Origin: Eubacterium sp.
GTDB lineage: Bacteria > Bacillota_A > Clostridia > Lachnospirales > Lachnospiraceae
Length of the DNA stretch: 44,055 nucleotides
Direction: 5' to 3'
Assembly: GCA_017475785.1 (NCBI GenBank)
Contig: JAFVEX010000161.1
Coordinates: 1-44,055 of the forward strand
Shown here: positions 16,246 through 24,190 of the stretch, piece after piece
Layout: each line of letters starts with the position of its first letter
Numbering within the stretch: position 1 is the first letter of the stretch
The notes under the pieces: model-generated
The model's input: only the letters and a program-made list of their open reading frames with translations
Told to the model about the DNA's origin: nothing
Databases searched by the model: none
Position numbers and translations under genes: made by a program

Positions 16246-16491
16246 ATGTCGGGAGAGGTTGTGTTAAAAACATGGGGAAATAGTCTTGGACTGAGGATCC
16301 CGAAAAAAATTCTGGAGGAGAGCCGTATTTCGCCGGAGGACAGCCTTCAAATGCTTGCCAGAGATGGTGAAATTGTAATCAGAAAGGTTTTTCAGCATAA
16401 AACATTTCAGGAGCGGCTCGATGAGTATTGCGGAGAGATTACGGTTGTGGATTTTGACTGGGGAGAGCCTCAGGGGAAGGAACTGCTTTAA
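16246..16491 (+). CDS. mazE: MazE-like antitoxin (SpoVT/AbrB domain)
   Basis: An 81-residue protein with an N-terminal SpoVT-AbrB swapped-hairpin DNA-binding domain (VVLKTWGNSLGLRIPKKIL, residues 5-23) and an acidic, probably disordered C-terminal tail that would wrap around the toxin. AGGAGGTG lies 6 bases before ATG. The stop codon abuts the TTG start of the toxin gene. It should neutralise the toxin and repress the promoter through the nested palindromes at 16178-16213. Length and domain order match the MazE family. Confidence 0.85.
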   Translation: MSGEVVLKTWGNSLGLRIPKKILEESRISPEDSLQMLARDGEIVIRKVFQHKTFQERLDEYCGEITVVDFDWGEPQGKELL

Positions 16492-16797
16492 TTGAAGGTA
16501 TCACAGGGGGATATTATCAAACTATCTGGTTTTCAGTCGCTGTTCCTTGTGATCAGCAACAATGCGTTTATCAAAAGCACAGGGATGTTTCATGTATGTC
16601 CCGTGCTGCAGAACCTTGATGAAGGACCTCTGCATATCCATGTAGATGGTATGAATGGAACATCCGGGAAGGTGGTTTGTGAACAGATGAAACTGATCGA
16701 TCCTTCCAGACGGCGTTTTTCAAAAAAAGACAGAATATCATATATGCAGTTAATGAATGTTTCTGATGCGATTCAGGGAATTTTTGAGTATGATTGA
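16492..16797 (+). CDS. mazF: MazF/PemK-like toxin, mRNA endoribonuclease
   Basis: A 101-residue MazF/PemK-family protein. The opening VSQGDIIKLSG corresponds to the RGDIVxV strand of the family, and LVISNNAF to the LVLSNxxFN segment with the VCPVL strand after it. It starts with TTG directly behind the mazE stop, with AAGGAACTGC as a modest ribosome binding site, an arrangement that keeps toxin below antitoxin. Predicted sequence-specific mRNA cleavage. The conserved basic residue of the first loop seen in MazF is less clear here, so activity is not certain. A small CCATC/GATGG hairpin follows the stop. Confidence 0.8.
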   Translation: MKVSQGDIIKLSGFQSLFLVISNNAFIKSTGMFHVCPVLQNLDEGPLHIHVDGMNGTSGKVVCEQMKLIDPSRRRFSKKDRISYMQLMNVSDAIQGIFEYD

Positions 16798-16831
16798 CTG
16801 CCATCTTTATGATGGAAGATTTCATAGCTCG

Positions 16832-16896
16832 CGACAGAAAAAGCGGATTTGACAGATTTCGGAGCATACGACAGAAAAAACAGATTTGACAGATTT
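16832..16896 (+). repeat. Imperfect direct repeat (28 bp, two copies)
   Basis: Two 28-base copies at 16832-16859 and 16869-16896 differ at two positions, with a period of 37 bp. Each contains CGACAGAAAAA and GATTTGACAGATTT. They lie in the gap between the toxin and the Cys-rich gene and include TTGACA, so each could act as a -35 box or a binding site. Confidence 0.7.
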
Positions 16897-16984
16897 AAAA
16901 GGTGATTACGGATACGCCAGAATACTTGAGGGAAGAGCAGACGAAACAATACATCTCATTTATTCAGAACTGGAGGGTTTATAA

Positions 16985-17395
16985 ATGTCCGTCAAAGTCG
17001 ATTACAACGAAAAAATGATCAAACAGCAGTATGAACCGATGACCCCGCAGGAGCAGTACCGGATTAAGATGGAGGCGCTGCAGGAGATTAAGGACAGCGG
17101 CATCGATTACTGCAGCTGCCCTGAGGCCTGTCCGCACCACGGGAACTGCTGGGAGTGCGTGCTGATACACCGCGGACACAGGGATCATCTGCCGTATTGC
17201 TTCTGGGATATGATCAATGAGAAGCTCTACGGCCTGGAGCGGCTGACCGAGGGCTCCATGAAGAAGTGGACGCCGCACGAGGCGGGCGAGGTGCCGCGTC
17301 AGTACCACTGCCCGATGGACGGATGTCCTGAGGGCTGCGCGGTGGAAGGCAGTCATGAGATTTACTGCCCGGAAAGCGGTGATCAGACAGAGTGA
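16985..17395 (+). CDS. Small Cys-rich protein, likely metal-binding
   Basis: A 136-residue soluble protein of unknown function. It holds ten cysteines in two clusters. Residues 43-72 contain CSCPEACPHHGNCWEC and a late Cys72 in LPYCFWD; residues 109-128 contain CPMDGCPEGCA and IYC. The first cluster resembles the short Clostridial Cys-rich proteins with a C..C..HG.C..C.... .HR motif, probably holding zinc or an iron-sulfur cluster. The second cluster is an unusual addition. A GGAGGG lies 7 bases before ATG. The sensor kinase gene begins 44 bp downstream on the same strand, so they may share a transcript. Function is not known. Confidence 0.7.
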   Translation: MSVKVDYNEKMIKQQYEPMTPQEQYRIKMEALQEIKDSGIDYCSCPEACPHHGNCWECVLIHRGHRDHLPYCFWDMINEKLYGLERLTEGSMKKWTPHEAGEVPRQYHCPMDGCPEGCAVEGSHEIYCPESGDQTE

Positions 17396-17439
17396 ATAAG
17401 AAGTAAGAAAATGTACGGAATAAGTGGAAAGGGAAGAGA

Positions 17440-19854
17440 TTGTCCAGCAGAGTTGCATCGGAATATGAAACGCCAAAGCAGGCGAATAGATCTGCGGGGC
17501 GCAATCAGGCAGGCGAATCCGCAGACCACGATCAGGCCGGTGAAACCGTAGAGCGCGATCAGGCGAGTGGATCTGCAGAGCGCAAGCAGGCGAGTGGATC
17601 TGCAGAGCGCGATCAGGCGAGTGGATCTGCAGAGCGCAAGCAGGCGAGTGGATCTGCAGAGCGCGATCAGGCGAGTGGATCTGCAGAGCGCAAGCAGATA
17701 AGCAGTTCTGCGGGGGAAGTGCGCCCTGATGATAAGGCGGGTCAGACGAGACGCTCCGGTCTGCGCGCCCTTTTGCGCGGCAGCCTGCACAGGCAAATCA
17801 TGTTTCTGATGATGCTGGTAATCGTCATCCCGGTTGCGGCAGTCGGCATTTTTTACTACCACAGCTACAGGCAGTCGTTGCTGGCAGACGCGGGGAACAC
17901 ACTGCGGGAAGCGGCCGCGGCAGAGGCGGCCACGATCCGGAACAATCTGGAGGGAGCCGGAGAGGCAATGCGCCAGCTGAATTACAGCCAGGAGTTTTTG
18001 TACTTTCTGGACGGCTCCATGCGGCCTTCTGCAGGTGAGCAGCAGCGGTTCCTGGAGGATCTTCAGGCGGCGTGGCTCGGGCTGCGGCATACTTATCCGA
18101 ATCTGATTGAATCCATGACACTTTACACTTCCGGCAGTACCGAAGGGAACGGGCAGAGCTGGAAGCTGCAGATTCTTCCGATGGAATCGTTCCCGGGACG
18201 GGGAATCTCAGAAACGGCAGATGCGCAGATTTCCGATGTGGGAAGCGGATCGTCTTCTGATACCAGTGACGCAGGGATTTTTGGTACCAACGGAACAGAG
18301 GCTTCTGTCACAGACAATACACTGATTTTTGACACAGATGAAATTCAGACAGAACCGGTTCGCAGGATCGACAACAGCAGCGCGGTGCAAAATGTGACGG
18401 TGGAGAACGGTGAGGCACTTGTGCTGCCGATCTGTCAGGTGGTCAGCAATCTGACGACGGGGGCTCCTGCCGGCGCCGTCGAGATGAATCTGTCCCTGAA
18501 AAATCTGATCGGCGCCAGAGCGCTGGTCGGATCCGGCAGAAGTATCGCAACAGCAATCTGCTCCGGTGAAGAACTGGTATACTTGGGTGGGGCACAGGAT
18601 ACGGCGCTTTCATCCGAGGCGCTGCAAAACGCCCTGTTTTCAGACGGTGGAAACGCAGTGCTGCCGGACAGTACCGGAGAGGAAACATCTTCGGAAGAAA
18701 CAATTGCGGCGGAGACCTCTGCGGGAAAAAACACTGCGGAGGGAACTGCTCAGAACGCCGGCAGATTGAAAATCGGCGAAGAACGCTATCTGATCTGCAC
18801 AGAGAGGATTGCGGATACGTCGCTGATGTGCTTAACGCTGATGCCGGAAAAACGCGCGGTCGGCGCGGCAAACCGGATGATCTGGCGCGTCGGGCTGCTC
18901 GCGCTGGCGGCGGCAGCGGTGATGCTTTTTGTGACGTATTTGCTGCTGAAACGCGCGCTTCGGCGTCTGACGGTCATGGATCAGGCGATGGCCAGCGTAG
19001 AGCGCGGAGAATTCAGGATCCAGCTTCCGCCGGATGGCTACCGGGATGAAATTTCACGGACAAAGGAGCGGTTCAATCAGATGACCGCGCGGCTGGATGA
19101 TGCCGTGCAGAACATGATTGATCAGGAGAATGCCAAGAAGGACGCGGAGCTTCGCGCGCTGCAGGCGCAGATCAATCCGCACTTCCTGTTTAATATCATC
19201 GAGACCATGCATATGCAGTGTGAGATTGACCGCTACACGAAGGTCGGGGACGGACTGGCGTCGCTCGGCGGCCTGATGCGGTACAGCATGCGGTGGGAAG
19301 GACACGCGGTGCCGTTCCGGCAGGAGTGGGAGCAGCTGGAAAATTATATTGCGCTGATGCAGCTGCGCATGGATGATGATCTGCGCGTCGGTTTGCGCTG
19401 CGCAGACGGGCTGGAACAATTGACCGTGCCGAAGATGTTTTTGCAGCCGCTTGTTGAAAACAGCTTTCAGCATGGCTTTAAGGGCGTGGCGGCGCCATGG
19501 GAGCTGGAGGTGGAGGCGTTCTGCGAGGAGGACGCACTTTGCGGGAAAGACGCGCTGATCGTACGGATTAGTGACAATGGATGCGGTGTCCCACCGGACA
19601 TGCTGCCGGATCTGCAGAAGGCGCTGGATGAACGGCAGGCGCTTCAACAGCCGGGAAGGGACAGGCAGTCGATCGGGCTCGTAAATGTCCTGCAGCGCAT
19701 GGATATGGTGTGCGGACCGGGCAGCAGAATCGAGATCCATAACGGCGAGAGCGGCGGGATCGACATCCGGGCGGTGCTGCCGGTGAGAGAAGAAGATCGC
19801 AGGGCTGAGGCGGCGCAACTCAATCATGAGTCGCATACGCAGGAGTCTGATTAA
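17440..19854 (+). CDS. YesM-type sensor histidine kinase with N-terminal 9-residue repeats
   Basis: An 804-residue membrane kinase. Residues 13-93 are nine copies of a 9-residue unit around QASGSAER in the cytoplasm. The first membrane helix is about 119-140, the extracellular sensor about 141-480 with two Ser/Thr-rich linkers, the second helix about 482-502, then HAMP to about 555. The kinase core has the phospho-acceptor His581 in QINPHFLFN, the LVENSFQHG box and the SDNGCGVPP box, the LytS/YesM layout. The start is TTG at 17440 with AAAGGGAAG before it; the kinase could also start nearer the first helix, but no ATG with a site is seen there. It pairs with the YesN-type regulator at 20004 and the binding lipoprotein at 21706. 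Confidence 0.85.
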   Translation: MSSRVASEYETPKQANRSAGRNQAGESADHDQAGETVERDQASGSAERKQASGSAERDQASGSAERKQASGSAERDQASGSAERKQISSSAGEVRPDDKAGQTRRSGLRALLRGSLHRQIMFLMMLVIVIPVAAVGIFYYHSYRQSLLADAGNTLREAAAAEAATIRNNLEGAGEAMRQLNYSQEFLYFLDGSMRPSAGEQQRFLEDLQAAWLGLRHTYPNLIESMTLYTSGSTEGNGQSWKLQILPMESFPGRGISETADAQISDVGSGSSSDTSDAGIFGTNGTEASVTDNTLIFDTDEIQTEPVRRIDNSSAVQNVTVENGEALVLPICQVVSNLTTGAPAGAVEMNLSLKNLIGARALVGSGRSIATAICSGEELVYLGGAQDTALSSEALQNALFSDGGNAVLPDSTGEETSSEETIAAETSAGKNTAEGTAQNAGRLKIGEERYLICTERIADTSLMCLTLMPEKRAVGAANRMIWRVGLLALAAAAVMLFVTYLLLKRALRRLTVMDQAMASVERGEFRIQLPPDGYRDEISRTKERFNQMTARLDDAVQNMIDQENAKKDAELRALQAQINPHFLFNIIETMHMQCEIDRYTKVGDGLASLGGLMRYSMRWEGHAVPFRQEWEQLENYIALMQLRMDDDLRVGLRCADGLEQLTVPKMFLQPLVENSFQHGFKGVAAPWELEVEAFCEEDALCGKDALIVRISDNGCGVPPDMLPDLQKALDERQALQQPGRDRQSIGLVNVLQRMDMVCGPGSRIEIHNGESGGIDIRAVLPVREEDRRAEAAQLNHESHTQESD
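17476..17718 (+). repeat. 27-bp in-frame tandem repeats at the kinase N-terminus
   Basis: Nine units of 27 bp. Units four to eight are nearly identical at the base level (DQASGSAER alternating with KQASGSAER), while the outer units have diverged. Copy number could change by slippage without shifting the frame. Confidence 0.9.
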
Positions 19855-20003
19855 GCCTGGCAGGAAACATGCTTTGGGAGAGTTATACCTGCTCACGGAA
19901 CTAATTTTCCCAGGAAGTAAGGTTTAAGCAGATATATACGGGCCATGAGTCAGATGGGGAATAACATTAAGTGGGATAACCAATTCACAAACGGAGGGAA
20001 CCA

Positions 20004-21644
20004 ATGTTTCGCATACTGGTTGCGGATGATGAAAAAGTAACGCGCCGCGGGATTGTCACGATGCTGAAGCGGGATCTGCACGAAGAAATAGAGTGTCTGG
20101 AGGCGGGCAACGGGCAGGAGGCGCTGCAGATCGTCAGCAGCCGCATGGTCGATCTGATCATCACAGATATCTGTATGCCGCTTTGTTCCGGCCTTGAGTT
20201 CGTCGAGCAGCTGCGCGCGATGAACCGGGAAATGACGGTGCTGATCATCTCTGGATACGATAATTTTGAGTACGCCCGCCAGGCGGTGCGTCTGGGCGTT
20301 AAGGACTATATCATGAAGCCCCTCCGGAAAGAGGCGTTTCTGGATCTGGTGGAGAACTGCATCGCGGAAATCCAGAAGCAGCAGATGGCCGTGCGCGAGC
20401 AGTCACAGGCCTATCTGAAGCAGGCGAGTCTGATGAGCGAGGTAAGAGACGAATCTCTGGCCGCACTGATCAGAGGCGAGCAGACAGACCAGCAGATCCA
20501 GCGCCTGAAGGCAATGGATGAAATCGCCGACGGTAAATTCTTTGCCGTGGCAGTTCTTCAGTATGATGCTGTTCCCGAGGTCTCAGACTGCATCGATTTT
20601 GTCGTAAAGAATATCACGGATGAATGTCTTCAAAAGCGGGGACTCCGTCAGCACGGGCAGACGCCGGATCCGGCGCGTGCGCCGCAGGGGCGTGCAGCAG
20701 AGCTGTCCGCCGCGGCCGGACGGGGCGGGCTGACGGAAGACGTGGTATTTCAGTCCGTTGCAGCCGGGCAGCATGAGCTTGCGATTATGTTTAGTCTTGA
20801 AAGCACGGAACAGAGGGGGATCATTGAGCGTGCCCTGCTGGAGACTGCTGATATCATACGGCAGACAGCGAGGGTGAAGGCGGCAGTCGGCACCGGAGAA
20901 ATGGTATACACACTGAATGACTTGAACCGCGCGTATGAGACCGCGAAAACAGCGGCGGATTTCAAGATTTATGGCATGGGAAGAAGTCTTGTTTCTTGTC
21001 AGGAGATTGACAAAAACGGACTTCTGGATGAAAAGACCGCTGCGCGAAAGTGGCCGCGGCCTTCCGAGGAAAACCTGCAGGAAATTCAGAAGCTATTCTC
21101 TGAGCAGATGAAGGGGGATCCGGGCGCAGCGGAACTCCGGCAGCTTCGCGCGGATTTTGACGCGCTGTGCGCCCTCATATCGGACAGGCTCCGGAGCAGG
21201 GGAGCAAAGGAATGGAGCGGGAAAACCTTTTCAGAGCTTTGGGATGAATTTGACCTGCGCAGAGAGATCCGGGACAGAATCCTGTATCTGGAGAGCACAA
21301 AAGCGGAGAGCACTACGGAGCAGAGCGGACTTCTTCCCGAAATCATTGCCTTTACCAGAGAACATGTGACAGAGGAGATCGATCTGAACTTTCTGGCAGA
21401 TCACTTTGGAAAATCCACTGGTTATATCGGGACGCTTTTCCGCAGAGGTTATGGGCAGGGATTCAATGAATTTGTGACAGCCGAGCGGATGAAGCTGGCA
21501 CAGCATCTGCTGCTCGACCGCGCGCTGACGGTGCAGGATGTCGCGAAGAAATGCGGTTACTATAACACAAAATATTTTTCGGTGGTATTCAGGAAGGTGA
21601 CGGGAACCAGTCCCAAGAATTATCAGATGAATGCAGGCCGGTAA
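20004..21644 (+). CDS. YesN-type response regulator (receiver plus AraC helix-turn-helix)
   Basis: A 546-residue regulator. The receiver (1-120) has the acidic pair Asp8/Asp9, the phospho-acceptor Asp55 in IITDICMP, Ser83 in ISGYDN and Lys104 in MKPL. A variable middle region follows, with an Ala/Pro/Gly-rich insert at about residues 213-250. The C-terminus (about 448-545) is an AraC-type double helix-turn-helix (FLADHFGKSTGYIGTLFRR, then VQDVAKKCGYYNTKYFSVVFRK). GGAGGG precedes ATG by 5 bases. It is the partner of the kinase at 17440 and overlaps in direction with the lipoprotein gene that begins 61 bp downstream. Its probable target is the golD operon, whose promoter carries phased direct repeats at 23182-23211. 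Confidence 0.9.
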   Translation: MFRILVADDEKVTRRGIVTMLKRDLHEEIECLEAGNGQEALQIVSSRMVDLIITDICMPLCSGLEFVEQLRAMNREMTVLIISGYDNFEYARQAVRLGVKDYIMKPLRKEAFLDLVENCIAEIQKQQMAVREQSQAYLKQASLMSEVRDESLAALIRGEQTDQQIQRLKAMDEIADGKFFAVAVLQYDAVPEVSDCIDFVVKNITDECLQKRGLRQHGQTPDPARAPQGRAAELSAAAGRGGLTEDVVFQSVAAGQHELAIMFSLESTEQRGIIERALLETADIIRQTARVKAAVGTGEMVYTLNDLNRAYETAKTAADFKIYGMGRSLVSCQEIDKNGLLDEKTAARKWPRPSEENLQEIQKLFSEQMKGDPGAAELRQLRADFDALCALISDRLRSRGAKEWSGKTFSELWDEFDLRREIRDRILYLESTKAESTTEQSGLLPEIIAFTREHVTEEIDLNFLADHFGKSTGYIGTLFRRGYGQGFNEFVTAERMKLAQHLLLDRALTVQDVAKKCGYYNTKYFSVVFRKVTGTSPKNYQMNAGR

Positions 21645-21705
21645 AACCAAGGCTCTGCGGACGCGGCAAGACAGGGCGAGAATAACAGGCTGGAAAAAGG
21701 ACGGA

Positions 21706-23043
21706 ATGAAAATGAGGAGAAGCAGGATTATCAGAAATACAAAAAAAGCAGCAGTCCTCCTCCTCGTTCTGCTGCTCGCCGGATGCGGAGCTCCCGCGGG
21801 CAAGGGGGCACATAATTCGACTTCTTCTGCCATCAGGCAGACCGAAGGGCGGGACAGCGTGGAATCTCCTGCTACCTGGCAGCCAGGAGAACAGGCTGGC
21901 GTGGAATCTCCTGCTACTGGGCAGCCAGGAGAACAGGCTGGCGTGGAATCTCCTGCCACTGGACAGCCAGGAGAACAGACCAGTGAGGAATCCACTGTTG
22001 CCGGACAAGCTGGGGAGAAAAGTGACCCAGACGCCCTGCCGGGCAGCGCTGGCCATGCAGATACCTCCATCTCAAGGGGTGAGACATCTGACGGCACACT
22101 CCGGATTGGCGTCGCAGTGTACAGCCTGCAAAATGAATATATGAAACGCTTCGCCGCGAGCGCTTCTGAGGCAGCTGAAAAAGCAGGAATCACGCTGAAA
22201 ATCTATGACGGCAATTACGACGCGGGGCTGCAGGTCACACAGATCGAGGAGATGATCGAGAGCGGCGTCGACGGGATTCTGCTGAATCCGGAGGACGCCG
22301 ATGAAAGCGCCGCCTGTGTGGATCTGGCGCAGGAAGCCGGCGTTCCCGTGATCGCCGTCAATACGCGCGTAAACAGTGATAAAATCGCCAGCTATGTCGG
22401 GTCAGATGACGAGGAAGCCGGACGCCTGCTGATGCAGAGGGTCGCAGACGCGCTCGGCGGGAGCGGAAACGTTGTAATTCTGGAGGGACCGATCGGACAG
22501 TCAGCGCAGAGAGAACGTCTGGCGGGCATGAAGGAGATCCTGCGGAAATATCCTGAGCTCAAAGTGATCAGCTGCAAGACCGCCAACTGGTCCAGGCTGG
22601 AGGCACGCGGCGTCATGGAGAAGTGGCTGGGGATCTTCGACCAGATCGACGCCGTGGCGGCGGAAAATGACGACATGGCGCTGGGGGCAGCCGACGCGGT
22701 CACGGAGAAAAGATCTTCCGACGCAGCCGCGGGAAATAGTTCTTCTGATGTGGCCATGGATGCGGCCACAGAAAAAAGTTCTTCTGACGCGAGCGCGAAA
22801 AAAAATTCTTCCGGGAATTCCGGCGGAGCCGATCTCGTCATCGTTGGCATTGACGGCTCAGAGGACGCCGTGCGTGCTGTGGAAAACGGACAGATGACAG
22901 CGACCATTTTCCAGAATGCCGAGGCGCAGGGAGAGACGGCCGTGCAGGTCATGTCAGAACTGCTGCAGGGAAACAGAATAGAAAAAGAATATCTCATCCC
23001 CTTTGAGCTGATCGGACAGGAAGGAAGAACTGCGGCCGAATAG
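21706..23043 (+). CDS. Sugar-binding lipoprotein (LacI/RbsB-type periplasmic-binding fold)
   Basis: A 445-residue lipoprotein. The signal peptide ends in a lipobox LLAGC (about residue 24), so it is lipid-anchored outside the membrane. A linker of four 14-residue repeats (VESPATGQPGEQAG type) leads to the binding domain, seen from LRIGVAVYSLQNEY, DGILLNPEDADE, VIAVNTRV, VILEGPIG and AENDDMALGA to IVGIDGSEDA. A Ser/Ala/Lys-rich insert of about 45 residues interrupts the fold between ALGAADAV and DLVIVGIDG. No ABC permease or ATPase is nearby, so it probably serves the YesM-type kinase as a ligand sensor. The start was set at 21706 (AAGGA four bases before), with 21712 possible. Confidence 0.8.
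   Translation: MKMRRSRIIRNTKKAAVLLLVLLLAGCGAPAGKGAHNSTSSAIRQTEGRDSVESPATWQPGEQAGVESPATGQPGEQAGVESPATGQPGEQTSEESTVAGQAGEKSDPDALPGSAGHADTSISRGETSDGTLRIGVAVYSLQNEYMKRFAASASEAAEKAGITLKIYDGNYDAGLQVTQIEEMIESGVDGILLNPEDADESAACVDLAQEAGVPVIAVNTRVNSDKIASYVGSDDEEAGRLLMQRVADALGGSGNVVILEGPIGQSAQRERLAGMKEILRKYPELKVISCKTANWSRLEARGVMEKWLGIFDQIDAVAAENDDMALGAADAVTEKRSSDAAAGNSSSDVAMDAATEKSSSDASAKKNSSGNSGGADLVIVGIDGSEDAVRAVENGQMTATIFQNAEAQGETAVQVMSELLQGNRIEKEYLIPFELIGQEGRTAAE
21859..22026 (+). repeat. 42-bp tandem repeats in the lipoprotein linker
   Basis: Three close copies (21859-21900, 21901-21942, 21943-21984) and one diverged copy (21985-22026) encode the Pro/Gly/Glu-rich tether between lipid anchor and binding domain. 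Confidence 0.85.
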
Positions 23044-23139
23044 ATTATCACCAGATAGAGATCAGGCTGTTCACAGGAAGAATATGCCAATGCTCCTGAC
23101 ACCGTCATATCTGAAATAAAAACAATCAAAAATGGAGAG

Positions 23140-23180
23140 GACTGTGTTGCGGGTTCAAACCTGCGGCGCAGTCTTTTTTT
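23140..23180 (+). terminator. Terminator of the kinase-regulator-lipoprotein unit
   Basis: GACTGTGTTGCGGG (23140-23153) pairs with CCTGCGGCGCAGTC (23160-23173), 14 bp with four G-U pairs, loop TTCAAA, then seven T. It separates the sensor genes from the catabolic operon. Confidence 0.9.
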
Positions 23181-23181
23181 G

Positions 23182-23232
23182 AACCTTTTTCGGGTTTTTC
23201 AAACCTTTTTCAGGCATGTTTTTTCCTACAAT
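23182..23232 (+). promoter_or_regulatory. Promoter of the golD operon with phased direct repeats
   Basis: A -10-like TACAAT lies at 23227-23232. Upstream are two exact AACCTTTTTC copies (23182-23191 and 23202-23211), 20 bp apart, with a related GGGTTTTTC between them. Two-turn spacing next to a weak -35 is the usual arrangement for an AraC-type activator, here probably the YesN-type regulator. Confidence 0.55.
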
Positions 23233-23290
23233 AAAACCATCAAAACAAAGCAGCGGCGAAAAGCCGGCAGAGAAAGGACGGAAAAGAGAC

Positions 23291-24058
23291 ATGTTGGAAT
23301 ACTACGGAGTAGATAAGGATTTTTCACTACAGGGAAAAACAGCCATTATTACAGGTGGTGCGGCCGGGATCGGCTACGCGACAGCAGAGCTCTTTGCGAA
23401 AAAGGGCGTGCATCTGATTCTCGCGGATATGAACCCGCAGGTCAATGAGATCGCGAAAAATCTCGCGCCGGACGCGGCAGGCGTCCCGTGCGACGTGACA
23501 AAGGAAGAAGACAGACAGGCGGCACTGGAGGCAGGTGTCAGCGCCTTCGGAAAGGTGGACATCCTGGTCAACTGCGCCGGGATCGTGGCGCTGGAGAAAG
23601 CGGAGACGCTTCCGGAATCATTCTGGGACAGGACGATGGAGATCAACCTGAAGGCATCCTTTATGATGGCGCAGATGTTCGGAAAGTACCTGATTGACCA
23701 CCATCTGCCGGGCAGCATCGTCAATATGGGCTCGCAGGCGGGCGTGATTGCGCTGGACAAGCATGTCGCCTACTGCGCGGCAAAAGGCGCAATCATCGCG
23801 ATGACAAAGGTACTTGCGTATGAGTGGGGACAGTACGGCATTCGCGTGAACGCTGTGTCGCCGACGGTTGTTTTGACGGAGCTCGGGCACAAGGCGTGGG
23901 ACGGTCCGGTCGGAGATGCCTTTAAGCAGGAAATCCCGGCGCGCAGGTTTGCTGAGCCGGACGAAATCGCGGGGACGATCGCCTTCCTCTGCAGCGGCGC
24001 GGCAGGAATGATTACGGGACACAATTTGCTGGTGGACGGAGGGTACACCATCAAGTGA
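23291..24058 (+). CDS. GolD/DthD-like short-chain dehydrogenase (polyol to ketose)
   Basis: A 255-residue SDR. The NAD-binding TGGAAGIG is at 21-28, Asp46 in LADM favours NAD over NADP, NCAG at 94-97, and the catalytic Asn119, Ser148, Tyr161 and Lys165 are all present. The start MLEYYGVDKDFSLQGK and overall pattern resemble the GolD/DthD branch, which oxidises glycerol (Listeria gol operon) or D-threitol (mycobacterial tetritol pathway). It is the first gene of an operon with dhaK, dhaL, a permease and rpiB. The start at 23291 was chosen over an upstream in-frame ATG at 23216, which lies before the expected transcription start. Family is clear, substrate is inference. Confidence 0.8.
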   Translation: MLEYYGVDKDFSLQGKTAIITGGAAGIGYATAELFAKKGVHLILADMNPQVNEIAKNLAPDAAGVPCDVTKEEDRQAALEAGVSAFGKVDILVNCAGIVALEKAETLPESFWDRTMEINLKASFMMAQMFGKYLIDHHLPGSIVNMGSQAGVIALDKHVAYCAAKGAIIAMTKVLAYEWGQYGIRVNAVSPTVVLTELGHKAWDGPVGDAFKQEIPARRFAEPDEIAGTIAFLCSGAAGMITGHNLLVDGGYTIK

Positions 24059-24190
24059 TGAGACGCCAGGCAAGCTGCGAGTTAAAAAGTCGGTAATAGA
24101 GAAAAATCATATAAGACAAAGAATTTTACATCGGGGAAGAATATCAGGCAAACAGGGAAAATCACGAAAAACAGGGAAAGGGAAGATACA

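Noticed and set aside
17476..17718. Possible CRISPR array
   Set aside because: Units are directly adjacent 27-bp coding repeats without spacers and stay in frame.
17383..18090. Minus-strand frame with repeated Arg-Ser-Thr-Arg-Leu units
   Set aside because: It mirrors the 27-bp repeat of the kinase gene on the other strand; no start site or family.
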